Assembly: GCA_041580235.1 (NCBI GenBank)
Contig: JBFGEG010000004.1
Coordinates: 1-64,000, forward strand
Origin: JADFOJ01 sp041580235
Lineage (GTDB): Bacteria > Planctomycetota > Phycisphaerae > Phycisphaerales > SM1A02
DNA: 64,000 nucleotides
Direction of reading: 5' to 3'
Below the pieces are notes generated by a model. The model made no database searches, had not been told where the DNA came from, and saw only the letters and a program-made list of their open reading frames with translations. The position numbers were made by a program, and so were the translations under genes. The first letter of the stretch is position 1; every line of letters starts with the position of its first letter. Positions 1-8,987 of this stretch are shown here, one piece after another.

Positions 1-2
1 CG

Positions 3-70
3 GACCCGGCGAATGAATTCGCCGGGTCGTACTGAAGCGAGTGTCGGCCCGGAGGGCCGAACGGAGCGCT
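3..70. repeat. Hairpin repeat unit 1
   Basis: A 10-bp perfect stem (3-12 with 19-28) closes the loop ATGAAT. It is followed by GTAC, about ten bases, a second hairpin with a 7-bp stem (44-50 with 54-60), and the tail ACGGAGCGCT. The same arrangement recurs at 102-169 with a different but still fully paired first stem. The left window edge may cut off further units. It lies in non-coding DNA downstream of the minus-strand xerC gene. Confidence 0.75.
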
Positions 71-101
71 CAAACCAGCCGCGTCACCATGCGCACGATC
101 A

Positions 102-169
102 GGACCGCCGGATGAATCCGGCGGTCCGTACGAAAGCGAGTGTCGGCCCGCAGGGCCGAACGGAGCGCT
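102..169. repeat. Hairpin repeat unit 2
   Basis: The first stem (102-111 with 118-127) is 10 bp with the same ATGAAT loop as unit 1, but most stem bases differ and pairing is kept on both sides. The following 42 bases match unit 1 with about three mismatches and contain the second 7-bp hairpin (143-149 with 153-159). Compensated stem change with fixed loop and flank suggests selection on structure, as in REP-type or structured-RNA elements. Confidence 0.75.
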
Positions 170-199
170 ATAAAAAGCAAGGCGCTCCCACCGAGCGCC
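170..199 (-). terminator. Rho-independent terminator, minus strand
   Basis: Read on the minus strand, a 7-bp GC stem (GGCGCTC / GAGCGCC) with a five-base loop is followed by TTGCTTTTTATA. It lies about 105 nt after the stop of the xerC gene and fits as its terminator. Confidence 0.7.
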
Positions 200-304
200 C
201 TGCCGATACTCGCGTCCGTGCGAGCCCCATCCATCCCTGGATGGTGCCGGCCCGGCTCGCCTCCCCGTAAACGGTTCTGAGCCGTGCCGGAAGTGAGCCT
301 GTCG

Positions 305-1348
305 CTACGAGGCCTCCGCCCGCGGGTGGGCGTCGTCGTAGACGTCTCTCATTCTCTGGGCCGTCAGGTGCGTGTACACCTGTGTCGTTGACAGCGACTG
401 GTGCCCCAGCAACTCCTGCACCGACCGAAGGTCGGCACCGTTGTCGAGCAGGTGGGTCGCGAAGCTGTGCCGCAACGTGTGGGGGCTGATGTTGGGGTCA
501 AGCCCGGCCTGGGTGAGGTACTTGCTGACCTTACGTCGGACGGATCGCGTCGAAAGACGCCCCCCGTGCTTGTTGATGAACAGCGGGGCGGCCGGATCGC
601 GACCCTGGGAGCCGTTCTGCTCGGCATCGAGGATCCCCGCGTAGTGGCGAAGAGCGATCAGGGCGTGCGATCCCAGCGGCACGATGCGCTCGCGGCGCCC
701 CTTGCCGCGCACGATGAGGGCGGCGCCCGTCTCGTCGATATCGCCGCGATTGATCCCCACCAGCTCGCTCACCCGGATGCCCGTCGAATACAGTGTCTCG
801 AGGATCGCGCGATCGCGTGCCCCCAGGAGGCTGGTGTCGTCGGGAGCCGACAGCAGCTTCTCGACCTGCTCGACGTCAATGGCCTTGGGCAGCCGCTTGG
901 ACTGCTTGGGCGTCCGAATCAGAAGCATGGGGTTCTCGGCGATCAGCCCGCGCTTCTCCAGCCACCGGTGGAATGACCGGAGCGTGGCGATCTTGCGGGC
1001 CATGGTCGCCGGTGAGTAGTGCTGCTGGCTGAGGTGCTCGAGAAACTTGCGGATGCCGTTGACATCCATCTTGAGCATGGCTTCCGTGATGGTTGCTGGC
1101 GTGAGCGTAGCCACCACGTCCTGGCTGGGCGCGCCGCGGCCGTTGCTTCGCGCCAAGGCCCGCTCCAGGGCCTGCAACTCCTGAGGCCGGCCGGCGGTGA
1201 TGTTCAGCTCTTCGGTGAGGAACTCCGCGTACTGGCGGAGGTCGACGCCGTAGCACCGCGACGTGTACGGGCTGAAGTGGCGCTCGTCCAGCAGATAACG
1301 CATGAATTCTTCGATGATGGGGAGTTGCGCACTGTTGGCTTCTGTCAT
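305..1348 (-). CDS. xerC: Tyrosine recombinase XerC
   Basis: Site-specific recombinase of the XerC/XerD class, which resolves chromosome dimers at dif during division. The 347-residue protein has an N-terminal SAM-like core-binding domain and a C-terminal catalytic domain. The catalytic set is visible in order: Arg in TGIRVSEL, Lys in RGKGRRERIVPL, His and Arg in HTLRHSFATHLL, His in LLGHQSL and Tyr in QVYTHL. The ending VYDDAHPRA resembles XerC more than XerD. About 35 extra residues (TAGRPQELQ to SQDVVATL) interrupt the N-terminal domain compared with the usual 300-residue enzyme. The start is the ATG at 1348 (MTEANS); an ATG at 1387 is also in frame. Neither has a strong ribosome binding site. 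Confidence 0.9.
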   Translation of the reverse strand: MTEANSAQLPIIEEFMRYLLDERHFSPYTSRCYGVDLRQYAEFLTEELNITAGRPQELQALERALARSNGRGAPSQDVVATLTPATITEAMLKMDVNGIRKFLEHLSQQHYSPATMARKIATLRSFHRWLEKRGLIAENPMLLIRTPKQSKRLPKAIDVEQVEKLLSAPDDTSLLGARDRAILETLYSTGIRVSELVGINRGDIDETGAALIVRGKGRRERIVPLGSHALIALRHYAGILDAEQNGSQGRDPAAPLFINKHGGRLSTRSVRRKVSKYLTQAGLDPNISPHTLRHSFATHLLDNGADLRSVQELLGHQSLSTTQVYTHLTAQRMRDVYDDAHPRAEAS

Positions 1349-1484
1349 TGATCTAACCCTGGCTAGGAGATTGCCGGTCGTGCGCATCTCAGATCGCGGG
1401 GAAAGCCCCCGGCGTTGAAGTCTGAGACGTGTCGCGAGACGGCCATATTCGGTCCTCGGCGAGCGCCGACGACCACCTTGGCCA

Positions 1485-2258
1485 TCAGCGCGGGCTTGCG
1501 ATTTCCACCGGCTGGCGTCGCGACCACTCGTAGGCGAGCAGGTCGTGCGTCAGCCGGAAGCTGACGAACTGCGTGTACAGCTGCATGTCCATCAGGTAGA
1601 TCTCGGTGCCGTAGGCGCCGTCGGGCTCGGTACGCCCGGTGGCGTACTGCTGGAGCCAGGCGAGTGTCTGGTGATTGCGTGAATCGAAGACCCCGGCCGC
1701 CTGCGCTCTGGCGCCGGTCGGACCGAGCTCGCCAATCGCCACGTCAGCGTGCGAGGCCCGCACCAGATCTCGCGGGTCGATGTCGCGGCCGCGGTTGCCG
1801 GCCGCCGCGCCGAAGACCTGGACCGCCATGCCCAGCGTCGGGGGAGGGTAGGGGTCCCAGGCGCTGATCGTCCCCACCACGATGGCGTCGACCTCCAGTG
1901 TCCGGATGAGCTGCATGGCCTCCGCCGGCGTGGCCACCGACGGGATGTTGCTGGCCCGCATGGCCGCGACCACGCGGTTCACGGGAACCGTGTTGATTCC
2001 GTGGACCTGCTGGAGCTCCTGGGTGAAGAGGTCCGCCACCCGGTACGTGTTGACGGTCGAGACCCCGGACTCGTTGGCAAACGGCACGACCGCCCAGAGC
2101 TGCACGCCGTCGTGGGCGCTTGAAAGCCTGATGGGCTTCTGCAGCTGTGGTCGCAGGAAGCATCCGGAGGCGCCGAGCGCTCCCAGAACAACCAGCGTCG
2201 AGCACATCCGCGCGAGGAATCGGCCCGTCCCTGATGAAAAGAGCTGTGCACTTGTCAT
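1485..2258 (-). CDS. Lipoprotein, CsgG/LpoB-like fold suspected
   Basis: A 257-residue predicted lipoprotein. A signal peptide (residues 17-32, LVVLGALG) ends in the lipobox GASGC. The following WAVVPFANESG, then AxLFTQELQQVHG and PVNRVVAAMRAS resemble the start of the CsgG/LpoB/TolB N-terminal fold, in which a beta strand leads into a short helix. That assignment is by eye and not firm. The start ATG has an upstream AGGA at good spacing. It lies 90 nt downstream of the TolB-like lipoprotein gene and is probably co-transcribed with it, so both may act at the outer membrane or periplasm. Confidence 0.7.
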   Translation of the reverse strand: MTSAQLFSSGTGRFLARMCSTLVVLGALGASGCFLRPQLQKPIRLSSAHDGVQLWAVVPFANESGVSTVNTYRVADLFTQELQQVHGINTVPVNRVVAAMRASNIPSVATPAEAMQLIRTLEVDAIVVGTISAWDPYPPPTLGMAVQVFGAAAGNRGRDIDPRDLVRASHADVAIGELGPTGARAQAAGVFDSRNHQTLAWLQQYATGRTEPDGAYGTEIYLMDMQLYTQFVSFRLTHDLLAYEWSRRQPVEIASPR

Positions 2259-2348
2259 GGCGTCCTGCCCGAGAAGACGAGCTCCGCTCGTCGTGGTGGC
2301 CGCACCAGCGCGGCCGAAATGTCGGACGGCCCGTCAGGGCCGGCCGAC

Positions 2349-3554
2349 TCAGTCCTGCGACGGGTAATCGGGATAGACGCTCGTGATCCGCGACGGGCGC
2401 GGCTCGGAGGCGTTCATGGCCCGGGTGGTCGTCACGGCCCAGATGTTGTCCACGCCGGTCCGGTTGGAGACGAAGTACACGCGTCCGTCCGAGCTCCAGA
2501 CCGGCTGGTAGTTCGCGTATCGCCCGTTGGTGAGGTTCGTGCGGCCCGATCCGTCGAGGTTCACGATCCAGACGTCCGACTGGGTCGGCTTCTCACTGTC
2601 CGCGTCGGTGTCGGGCTCGACCACGGTGACGAAGACGATGCGGGTGCCGTCGGGCGACCACGACGGGTTGATCACGGCGGCGTTGCCGGCGGAGACGATT
2701 TCCGTCGGGTGCACGGCGTCACCGTTGAGATAGTCGATGGTCCACACGCTGAAGAACCGGCTGCCACGCTGCCGGGCTCGCTGAAAGAGGATCTTCGGGC
2801 GGGCCACGTCGGGGCACCACTGCGGGAACAGGCCGTAGTCGAGGAACCGGCGGACACCGGGGTTCTCGGTGTCCACGACCCACATCTCCCAGCGGCCGGA
2901 CTGCGAGCCGAGCTTGCAGTAAATGAGACGCTTGCCGTCAGGGGCCCACGAGGGGTGCAGCTCGTGCTCCATCTCGTCGGTGACCTTCATCGGCTGGCCG
3001 CCGTTCATGGACATGACGTAGATGTCCCAGTTGCCGGAGCGGTTGGAAGCGAAGGCGACCCTCTGCCCCGATGGATGGAAGGACGGCATGATGTCGTCGC
3101 CCCGATCCGTCGTCAGCTGCGTGAGCGTGCGGCCGGTGACGGGCTTCAGGTAGATGTCGGACGTGGTGCTGTGCTGCGTGGAGGCGAAGGTCATCCACGT
3201 TGAATCGCCGTTGACATCCGGGTCGGAGCACGCGCCTTCGCTGGCAAAGGTGATTTGCGAGACGTTGCTGCTGCCGTCCCAGACGCTGCCGGTGTCCGGC
3301 CAATCGGTCTGCAGCTCGCCGTAGAGCCCGACCAGCGCCGGCGAAAGGGACTCGCCGGACGACTCGTGCATCATGACCGGCTTCGGCTGCGAGGCGAAGT
3401 CGGGCTCATCGGCCGGGTGACGCGAGAGCAGCTGGGCCGACTGCTGGGCATTCTCTGACAGACCGAAGCTGGCGCTGGCGGTGCAGCCGCCCAGCATCCC
3501 GGTCAAGATGGAGGCGCCGAGCAGCGCGATGCGACGAGGAAGGTTGGCGTTCAC
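2349..3554 (-). CDS. TolB-like beta-propeller lipoprotein
   Basis: A 401-residue protein with a signal peptide ending in GMLGGC, so a predicted lipoprotein. Repeated blades of the PD40/WD40-like TolB type are visible, such as PSFHPSGQRVAFASNRSGNWD, HPSWAPDGKRLIY, NPSWSPDGTRIVFV and QPVWSSDGRVYFVSNRTG. TolB propellers act in the periplasm with Pal and the Tol complex. Here the N-terminal TolB domain is not obvious, so the protein is called TolB-like, not TolB. The start is the GTG at 3554, because GGAGG lies seven bases upstream; an ATG at 3629 would add 25 residues that look untranslated. It pairs with the lipoprotein gene downstream. Confidence 0.8.
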   Translation of the reverse strand: MNANLPRRIALLGASILTGMLGGCTASASFGLSENAQQSAQLLSRHPADEPDFASQPKPVMMHESSGESLSPALVGLYGELQTDWPDTGSVWDGSSNVSQITFASEGACSDPDVNGDSTWMTFASTQHSTTSDIYLKPVTGRTLTQLTTDRGDDIMPSFHPSGQRVAFASNRSGNWDIYVMSMNGGQPMKVTDEMEHELHPSWAPDGKRLIYCKLGSQSGRWEMWVVDTENPGVRRFLDYGLFPQWCPDVARPKILFQRARQRGSRFFSVWTIDYLNGDAVHPTEIVSAGNAAVINPSWSPDGTRIVFVTVVEPDTDADSEKPTQSDVWIVNLDGSGRTNLTNGRYANYQPVWSSDGRVYFVSNRTGVDNIWAVTTTRAMNASEPRPSRITSVYPDYPSQD

Positions 3555-3892
3555 AGGTCTGCCTCCATGGGTCCTGCAGCCGCGCGACACCGCGACGGGT
3601 CGTTTGCCGGCTCCGCCGAAACCACGCAACGCTCGCTAGTGAACTCGGGCGGGATCCAACCCGTCCCGGGTTGACCGGGAAGATCCACGGCTCTTATCGG
3701 ACGAATTACGAGCATTGCTTGAGTCCACGGGGCCGGCCGGCCGGCTTCTCACCGGCGTTATCGGCATCCTGTCGGGGGTGGATAAGGTGCCGGCCGGAAA
3801 AGATGCAGCCGTTTCGATGGTCGGTCTTCGAAAATGGCCCCGGCCGCCTTCCCCGTCCGGGATCAGGTACACTTCTCGATTCGCGATTTCGC
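3555..3892. other. Intergenic region between TolB-like gene and tRNA-Lys
   Basis: No credible gene on either strand. It holds the ribosome binding site of the TolB-like gene at the left end and a small palindrome at 3658-3672 (AACCCG with CGGGTT). A TACACT hexamer at 3868-3873 could be the -10 box of the tRNA gene, but no convincing -35 box is seen. Confidence 0.6.
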
Positions 3893-3965
3893 GGTCGTGT
3901 AGCTCAGTCGGTAGAGCAACCGCCTTTTAAGCGGTAGGTCCTGGGTTCGAGTCCCAGCGCGACCA
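3893..3965 (+). tRNA. tRNA-Lys(TTT)
   Basis: Complete 73-nt cloverleaf. The acceptor stem is GGTCGTG with CGCGACC (one G-T pair). The anticodon stem ACCGC/GCGGT encloses the loop CTTTTAA, which gives anticodon TTT. The T arm carries GGTTCGAGTCC. The discriminator base is A, and CCA is not encoded, since TGA follows. The SNF2 helicase gene starts 39 nt downstream. Confidence 0.97.
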
Positions 3966-4004
3966 TGACCGGGCGCAGGTTCTGCGCTCGACCGTGTTCC
4001 GATC

Positions 4005-7000
4005 ATGCAGGTGCTTCACGTCAATTGGGCCGAGGGGGCGCTGCGACTCTGGTCCGAGTCGCTGTCGGCCTATGCCGGTATGCGTCGTGACCCGAGCGCC
4101 GCCGCGGCCGGCGGCGACGTCCACCCCTTCGCCGTGCCCTCGTCGGAGCTCGCCCGTGGTCTCATCGAGACGGAACGTCTCGAGCCCGAGCAACTCGACG
4201 AGTCATCGACGATCCACCTGCGGCTGCCGGGCGACGAGTCCGGCCCCCGCCCCAGCGATCGGCTCTCCAGCGCCGCCGGCGAGATCGAGCGAGCCGCCGG
4301 GGCCGGACTGGCGACGTTCGCCGTGCCCGCGATCGGCATCCGCAACGAGCATGCGCTGGCCGCGATGCTGCGGCTCGAGGACCGCGGCCCCGCGGATCAG
4401 ATCGCCTTCGGCCACTCGCTGCCGTACTGGATCGCGGTCGTGCGGTTCGTGCTGGAGCTTCTCGTCGATCAGCGCTTCATCCCGACGGTGCTGCACCCGG
4501 CCGGTTCGGGGACGCTGCGGGCGGCGTGGCAGCCGTGGCTCCACGACGACTCGGCCCGCCAGCGTCTCGGCGTGCTGCTGGCGGCCATGCCGCCCGTGGT
4601 CCGGGCCGTTGCCGGCCCCAACGGCGAACCCTGGCACATTTTGCGCGAGGCGGTGGAGACCATGTGCGATGCCACCGCCCGGCTCGCCCTCGCGGAGGCC
4701 CGGTTCATCGAGGCGATCGAGGGTCGTGACCCGGCCGATGACCCGCAGGTCGCCTGGCTCAGCGGCCTGCTCGACCGGACCCGTGACGTGGCGCCGCACG
4801 GTGCCGCCGGGGACGGCGAGCCGGATGTCGTGCTTCCGCAGGTCAGGTCGTGGCTGAGCCGTCTCGAGGATGCCGACCGCTCGCGGCCGTTTCGGTTGTG
4901 CTTCGGCCTTACGGAGCCCCCGCCGCAGGGTGACGCCCCCTGGCATCTCGCGTTCCACCTGCTGCTGGAGGGAGATCCGCCGATCACCGTCGCCGCCGAG
5001 TGGCGGTGGGACGGCTCTCCCACCGCCCAGGGCGTCGACGGCCACCGCATCGGCCACCCCCAGGAGCATCTCCTGGCGGAGCTGGGTCGCGCCAGCCGCA
5101 TCTACCCGAAGATCGAGTCGGCGCTGAGCGATGCCCACCCCGTGGGGATCGAGCTGAGCACCGAGGAGGCAGCGCAATTCCTGCGCGAGCATCGCCAGGT
5201 GCTCGAGGAGTCCGGCTTCGGCGTCATGGTCCCCCAGTGGTGGGGTCGGCGGACGGCCCGGCTCGGCGTGCGGCTGCTCATCGACAGCTCCGCCCGGGCC
5301 GGAGGCGACGGCACCGGGGGCTCGGCCGCGGGGTCGGCCCGGCTGGGGCTCGACAGCCTCGTGCGGTTCCGCTGGCAGCTGGCCATCGGCGACGACCCGC
5401 TGACGGCGGAGCAGCTGCAACAGATGGCCCGATCCACGGCCCCCCTCATCCGGATCGCCGACCGGTGGGTGGAGAACCCCGGCTCCATCGCCCAGGCCGC
5501 CGACCTGATCCGGGAGGATCCCGGCGGTGAGGTGACGCTGCGGCAGGCCATCCGGATGGCGCAGGGCGCCGACGCCGGCGCGGCGGCGGACGCCGGGCTG
5601 CCGGTGCTGGGAATGGACGCCCGCGGCTGGGTCGGCGAGATCCTCGAGCTCGGCGGCGGGGGCGGCACCCAGCGACTGCCGAGCCTCGATCAGCCGCGCA
5701 GCTTCGAGGGCTCGCTGCGGCCCTACCAGAAGACCGGTCTGAGCTGGCTCTCGTTCCTGGAGCGTTTCGGGTTCGGGGCGTGCCTGGCCGACGACATGGG
5801 TCTCGGCAAGACCATCCAGCTCATTGCCCTGCTGCTGCTGGAGCGCGAGGCGGCGAACGGCGGGCCGCGGCCCGGAACGACGCTGCTCGTGGTGCCGACC
5901 TCGCTCATCGAGAATTGGGCGCGAGAGCTGAAGCGTTTTGCGCCGTCCCTGACCTATCACGTGCACCATGGCCCGCAACGCCTCGCCGGCGAGGCGTTTA
6001 CCGCGGCCGCCTCGGGCAGCGACCTCGTCATCACCACCTACGCGCTGGTCCCGCGCGACCGGGAGACGATGGACGAGATGACCTGGTGGCGGGTGGTTCT
6101 CGATGAAGCGCAGTTCATCAAGAACCCCCCGACGCAGCAGGCTGTCGCCATTCGCAACCTGCGGTCGCCGCGCCGGGTGGCGCTGACGGGCACGCCCGTG
6201 GAGAACCGGCTCACCGAGCTGTGGTCGATCATGGAGTTCTGCAACCCGGGCTACCTGGGGCCGGCCGAGGAGTTCCGGCGGCGCTGCGCCGTCCCCATCG
6301 AGCGGCATCGTGACCGCGACCGGGCCGAGGCGCTGCGGCAGCTCGTACACCCCTTCGTGCTGCGACGGCTCAAGACCGACCCGCGGGTCATCGTGGACCT
6401 GCCGCCGTGCCTGGAGACCAAAGAGTTCGCCACGCTCACGTCCGAGCAGGCGGCCATGTACCAGGCCGTCGTCGACGACCTGCTCGCCACGGTGGACGAG
6501 ATGCAGGGCATTCAACGACGCGGGCGCGTGCTGGCGGCGCTGACGCGGCTCAAGCAGATCTGCAACCACCCGGACCAGCTGCTCACGCCGATCGGCGAGA
6601 GCCACGCCGCGGCGGCGCCCGCCGACCCGAAGCCGCTTTCGAGTCGGTCCGGCAAGTGCACGCGACTCATGGAGATGCTGGAGGAGCTGCTCGCCGCCGG
6701 CGGCAAGGCGCTCGTCTTCACCCAGTACCGTCGCATGGGCCAGCTGCTGTCGGCCATGATCCGCCAGGATCTCGACTGCGACACCCAGTTCATGCACGGC
6801 GGCACGGTCCCACGGAAGCGACAGGAGATGATCGACCGCTTCCAAAGCCCCGGCGGCTCCATCCCCGTCTTCATCCTGTCGCTCAAGACCGGCGGCATCG
6901 GCCTCAACCTCACGGCCGCCAACCACGTCTTTCACTTCGACCGCTGGTGGAATCCCGCCGTCGAGAACCAGGCCACCGACCGCGCCTTTCGAATCGGCCA

Positions 7001-7196
7001 GACCCGGACCGTGCACGTGCACAAGTTCGTCTGCGCGGGGACGCTGGAGGAGCGAATCGATCAGATGATCGAGCAGAAGATGCGGCTCGCCGACAACATC
7101 ATCAGCTCGGGCGAGCAATGGCTCACCGAGCTGTCGACGAAGAAGCTGCACGAGATTCTGGAACTGCGGGCGACAGCCATGGAGGTCGAGGCGTGA
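4005..7196 (+). CDS. SNF2-family DEAD/DEAH-box helicase
   Basis: A 1063-residue Swi2/Snf2 ATPase. Roughly residues 1-560 form the bacterial N-terminal region, probably including the SNF2-associated domain (about 390-540). The ATPase core follows: LRPYQKTGLSWL near 570, Walker A DMGLGKT near 597, motif II DEAQ near 699, LKQICNHP near 850, and GGIGLNLTAANHV to DRAFRIGQ near 965-995. The family moves or remodels double-stranded DNA-bound complexes. The next gene is a SWIM zinc-finger protein with a 4-nt GTGA overlap, as with YwqA and YwqB of Bacillus. The ATG start has no clear ribosome binding site, and 39 nt separate it from the tRNA. Confidence 0.93.
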   Translation: MQVLHVNWAEGALRLWSESLSAYAGMRRDPSAAAAGGDVHPFAVPSSELARGLIETERLEPEQLDESSTIHLRLPGDESGPRPSDRLSSAAGEIERAAGAGLATFAVPAIGIRNEHALAAMLRLEDRGPADQIAFGHSLPYWIAVVRFVLELLVDQRFIPTVLHPAGSGTLRAAWQPWLHDDSARQRLGVLLAAMPPVVRAVAGPNGEPWHILREAVETMCDATARLALAEARFIEAIEGRDPADDPQVAWLSGLLDRTRDVAPHGAAGDGEPDVVLPQVRSWLSRLEDADRSRPFRLCFGLTEPPPQGDAPWHLAFHLLLEGDPPITVAAEWRWDGSPTAQGVDGHRIGHPQEHLLAELGRASRIYPKIESALSDAHPVGIELSTEEAAQFLREHRQVLEESGFGVMVPQWWGRRTARLGVRLLIDSSARAGGDGTGGSAAGSARLGLDSLVRFRWQLAIGDDPLTAEQLQQMARSTAPLIRIADRWVENPGSIAQAADLIREDPGGEVTLRQAIRMAQGADAGAAADAGLPVLGMDARGWVGEILELGGGGGTQRLPSLDQPRSFEGSLRPYQKTGLSWLSFLERFGFGACLADDMGLGKTIQLIALLLLEREAANGGPRPGTTLLVVPTSLIENWARELKRFAPSLTYHVHHGPQRLAGEAFTAAASGSDLVITTYALVPRDRETMDEMTWWRVVLDEAQFIKNPPTQQAVAIRNLRSPRRVALTGTPVENRLTELWSIMEFCNPGYLGPAEEFRRRCAVPIERHRDRDRAEALRQLVHPFVLRRLKTDPRVIVDLPPCLETKEFATLTSEQAAMYQAVVDDLLATVDEMQGIQRRGRVLAALTRLKQICNHPDQLLTPIGESHAAAAPADPKPLSSRSGKCTRLMEMLEELLAAGGKALVFTQYRRMGQLLSAMIRQDLDCDTQFMHGGTVPRKRQEMIDRFQSPGGSIPVFILSLKTGGIGLNLTAANHVFHFDRWWNPAVENQATDRAFRIGQTRTVHVHKFVCAGTLEERIDQMIEQKMRLADNIISSGEQWLTELSTKKLHEILELRATAMEVEA

Positions 7197-8104
7197 CCGA
7201 AGGCGATCAGGCATCGTTCGTTCGCCGGCCCGCCTCGCTACGACGCGTGCGCAACGGGGTCCGGCTGCGCCGCGAGGACCCCGATCGCGGCGGGTGGGTG
7301 GCGAGGCGATGGCTCGAGCGGCTCATGGAGCTCGTCCCGGCCCGCGAGCGAGGCAAGGGTCTGGAGTATGCCCGCCTCGGCCAGACCGTCTCTTTGGAGG
7401 TCACGCCGGGGGCGGTGGTCGCGCGTGTCCAGGGCCGCGGCTCCAAGCCCTACGGGGTGCGTTGGCGGGTGCCGGTCCTCAGCCGCGATCAATGGCAACG
7501 CGTGGTGCACGCCATGGCGGGGGAGGCGATCTACGCCGCCAAGCTCATGGCCCGAGAGCTGCCCGAGACCATCGAGCCGCTGCTGGAGTCCCTCGATCTG
7601 ACGCTGCTGCCCGCACCGGACACGCTCGTCGTGGAGTGTGACTGCCCGGCGCCGCAAGGGTGCAAGCACGCGGCCGCCGTCGCGTACCTGGTCGCGGAGC
7701 GACTCGACAACGACCCGCTGGAGGTCTTCACCCTGCGCGGCCTGCCGGGCGATCGCCTCCTGCAGCGCATCGCGGGTGCCCGCGCCGGGCGCACTCGCGG
7801 GCCCGCCTTGGCCCACGCCGAGCCGTTGGAGCCGCCGGCGAGCGAGCACAAGCCGCTCGAGAAGTGCCTTGACACCTTCTGGCGGCACGGGCCACAGCTG
7901 GCCGCCCTTCAGCACATACCCCCGCCGGCCCACGCCCCCCACGCCCTGCTGCGGCGGCTCGGCCCGTCCCCGATGCCGGGACGTTTTCCCCTGGTCGGCC
8001 TGCTCGCCAGCGTCTACGACACCGTCGCCGAGCGGGCCATCCATCTCCGCGACCACGCCGAACGCATCGACGATTCCCCCAACCCCCAACCACCCGACCC
8101 CTGA
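7193..8104 (+). CDS. SWIM zinc-finger protein
   Basis: A 303-residue protein with a SWIM motif of the form CxC...CxH (CDCPAPQGCKH) near residues 145-155, followed by AAAVAYLVAERL. SWIM domains bind DNA or protein and are usual partners of bacterial SNF2 helicases. The start is the GTG at 7193, whose last bases overlap the helicase stop (GTGA), so translation is coupled. A longer open frame exists upstream, but it lies inside the helicase gene and is a shadow. The C-terminal third is rich in Pro, His and Arg and has no recognised domain. Confidence 0.88.
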   Translation: MTEGDQASFVRRPASLRRVRNGVRLRREDPDRGGWVARRWLERLMELVPARERGKGLEYARLGQTVSLEVTPGAVVARVQGRGSKPYGVRWRVPVLSRDQWQRVVHAMAGEAIYAAKLMARELPETIEPLLESLDLTLLPAPDTLVVECDCPAPQGCKHAAAVAYLVAERLDNDPLEVFTLRGLPGDRLLQRIAGARAGRTRGPALAHAEPLEPPASEHKPLEKCLDTFWRHGPQLAALQHIPPPAHAPHALLRRLGPSPMPGRFPLVGLLASVYDTVAERAIHLRDHAERIDDSPNPQPPDP

Positions 8105-8109
8105 CCCCA

Positions 8110-8955
8110 TTGATCCACGTCCACTTCGGCGACAACCTGCCGATCCTCCGGACGATGCCCGAGGCTTCGTTCGACCTGATCTATATCGACCCGCCGTTCA
8201 ACACCGGCAAGGCTCAGTCCCGGCAGCGTCTGCGCACCGTGCGTGACGAGCACGGCGACCGCACGGGCTTTGGGGGGCACCGCTATCGCACCGTCAAGCT
8301 CGAACGTCGCTCCTTTGACGACGTCTTCGATGACTTCGCGGCGTTCCTGGAGCCGCGTCTCGCCGAGGCCCACCGGCTGCTGGCGGCGCGGGGTTCGCTG
8401 TTCGTCCACCTGGATGCGCGTGAGGTCCACTACTGCAAGGTCATGCTCGACGGGATCTTCGGCCGGGCGTCGTTCATGAACGAGATCATCTGGGCATACG
8501 ACTACGGCGGCCGCACGAAGCGCCGTTGGCCCGCCAAGCACGACACGATCCTCTGGTATGCGCGGGATCCGGCGCACTACACGTTCAATTACGACCAGAT
8601 CGACCGCATCCCGTACATGGCGCCCGGACTGGTCGGTCCGGAGAAGGCCGCCCGGGGCAAGACACCGACCGACGTGTGGTGGCAGACGATCGTCAGCCCC
8701 CAGGGCCGCGAGAAAACCGGTTATCCCACGCAAAAGCCCCTGCGTCTGATCGAGCGCATCGTCCGAGTTCACTCGAACCCGGGCGACCGCCTGCTGGACT
8801 TCTTTGCCGGCAGCGGCACGCTGGGTGCCGCGGCTCACGGCCTGGGACGCGACGCCGTGCTCATCGACAACCACCCCGAGGCGATCGCCCTCATGGCGGA
8901 CCGGCTCGCCGACGCCCGGCCGGTATTCCATAACTGCGAGGACCCGGTGAACTGA
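8110..8955 (+). CDS. Site-specific DNA methyltransferase (N4-C/N6-A type)
   Basis: A 281-residue amino-DNA methyltransferase. Motif IV, DPPFNTGK, is at about residues 27-34, and the S-adenosylmethionine motif I, FFAGSGTLG, comes late, near residues 229-237. This order (IV before I, with the target-recognition region between) fits the beta class. The segment YPTQKPLRLIERIV before motif I is typical. The start appears to be TTG at 8110, five bases after the SWIM gene, so the three genes probably form one operon. No restriction endonuclease is nearby, so it is either an orphan methylase or part of a helicase-linked system. Confidence 0.9.
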   Translation: MIHVHFGDNLPILRTMPEASFDLIYIDPPFNTGKAQSRQRLRTVRDEHGDRTGFGGHRYRTVKLERRSFDDVFDDFAAFLEPRLAEAHRLLAARGSLFVHLDAREVHYCKVMLDGIFGRASFMNEIIWAYDYGGRTKRRWPAKHDTILWYARDPAHYTFNYDQIDRIPYMAPGLVGPEKAARGKTPTDVWWQTIVSPQGREKTGYPTQKPLRLIERIVRVHSNPGDRLLDFFAGSGTLGAAAHGLGRDAVLIDNHPEAIALMADRLADARPVFHNCEDPVN

Positions 8956-8987
8956 AGGCCGCGTCGGGCCGATCTCCTGCGGGAGCG

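Noticed and set aside
13..270. An 85-codon frame over the two hairpin repeats
   Set aside because: It translates the repeat itself and the terminator, with no ribosome binding site.
3636..3872. A 78-codon minus-strand frame upstream of the TolB-like gene
   Set aside because: Ser/Arg/Pro-rich shadow sequence with no ribosome binding site.
4203..7214. A 1003-codon open frame on the minus strand opposite the SNF2 gene
   Set aside because: It is a GC-bias shadow: the plus strand carries all the helicase motifs in order, while the minus frame reads as His/Arg/Gly/Gln-rich sequence without any domain.
4005..8955. A DISARM-type defence system
   Set aside because: DISARM has SNF2-like and methylase genes, but its marker genes drmA, drmB (DUF1998) and drmC are absent, and the SNF2-SWIM pair is of the common housekeeping kind.
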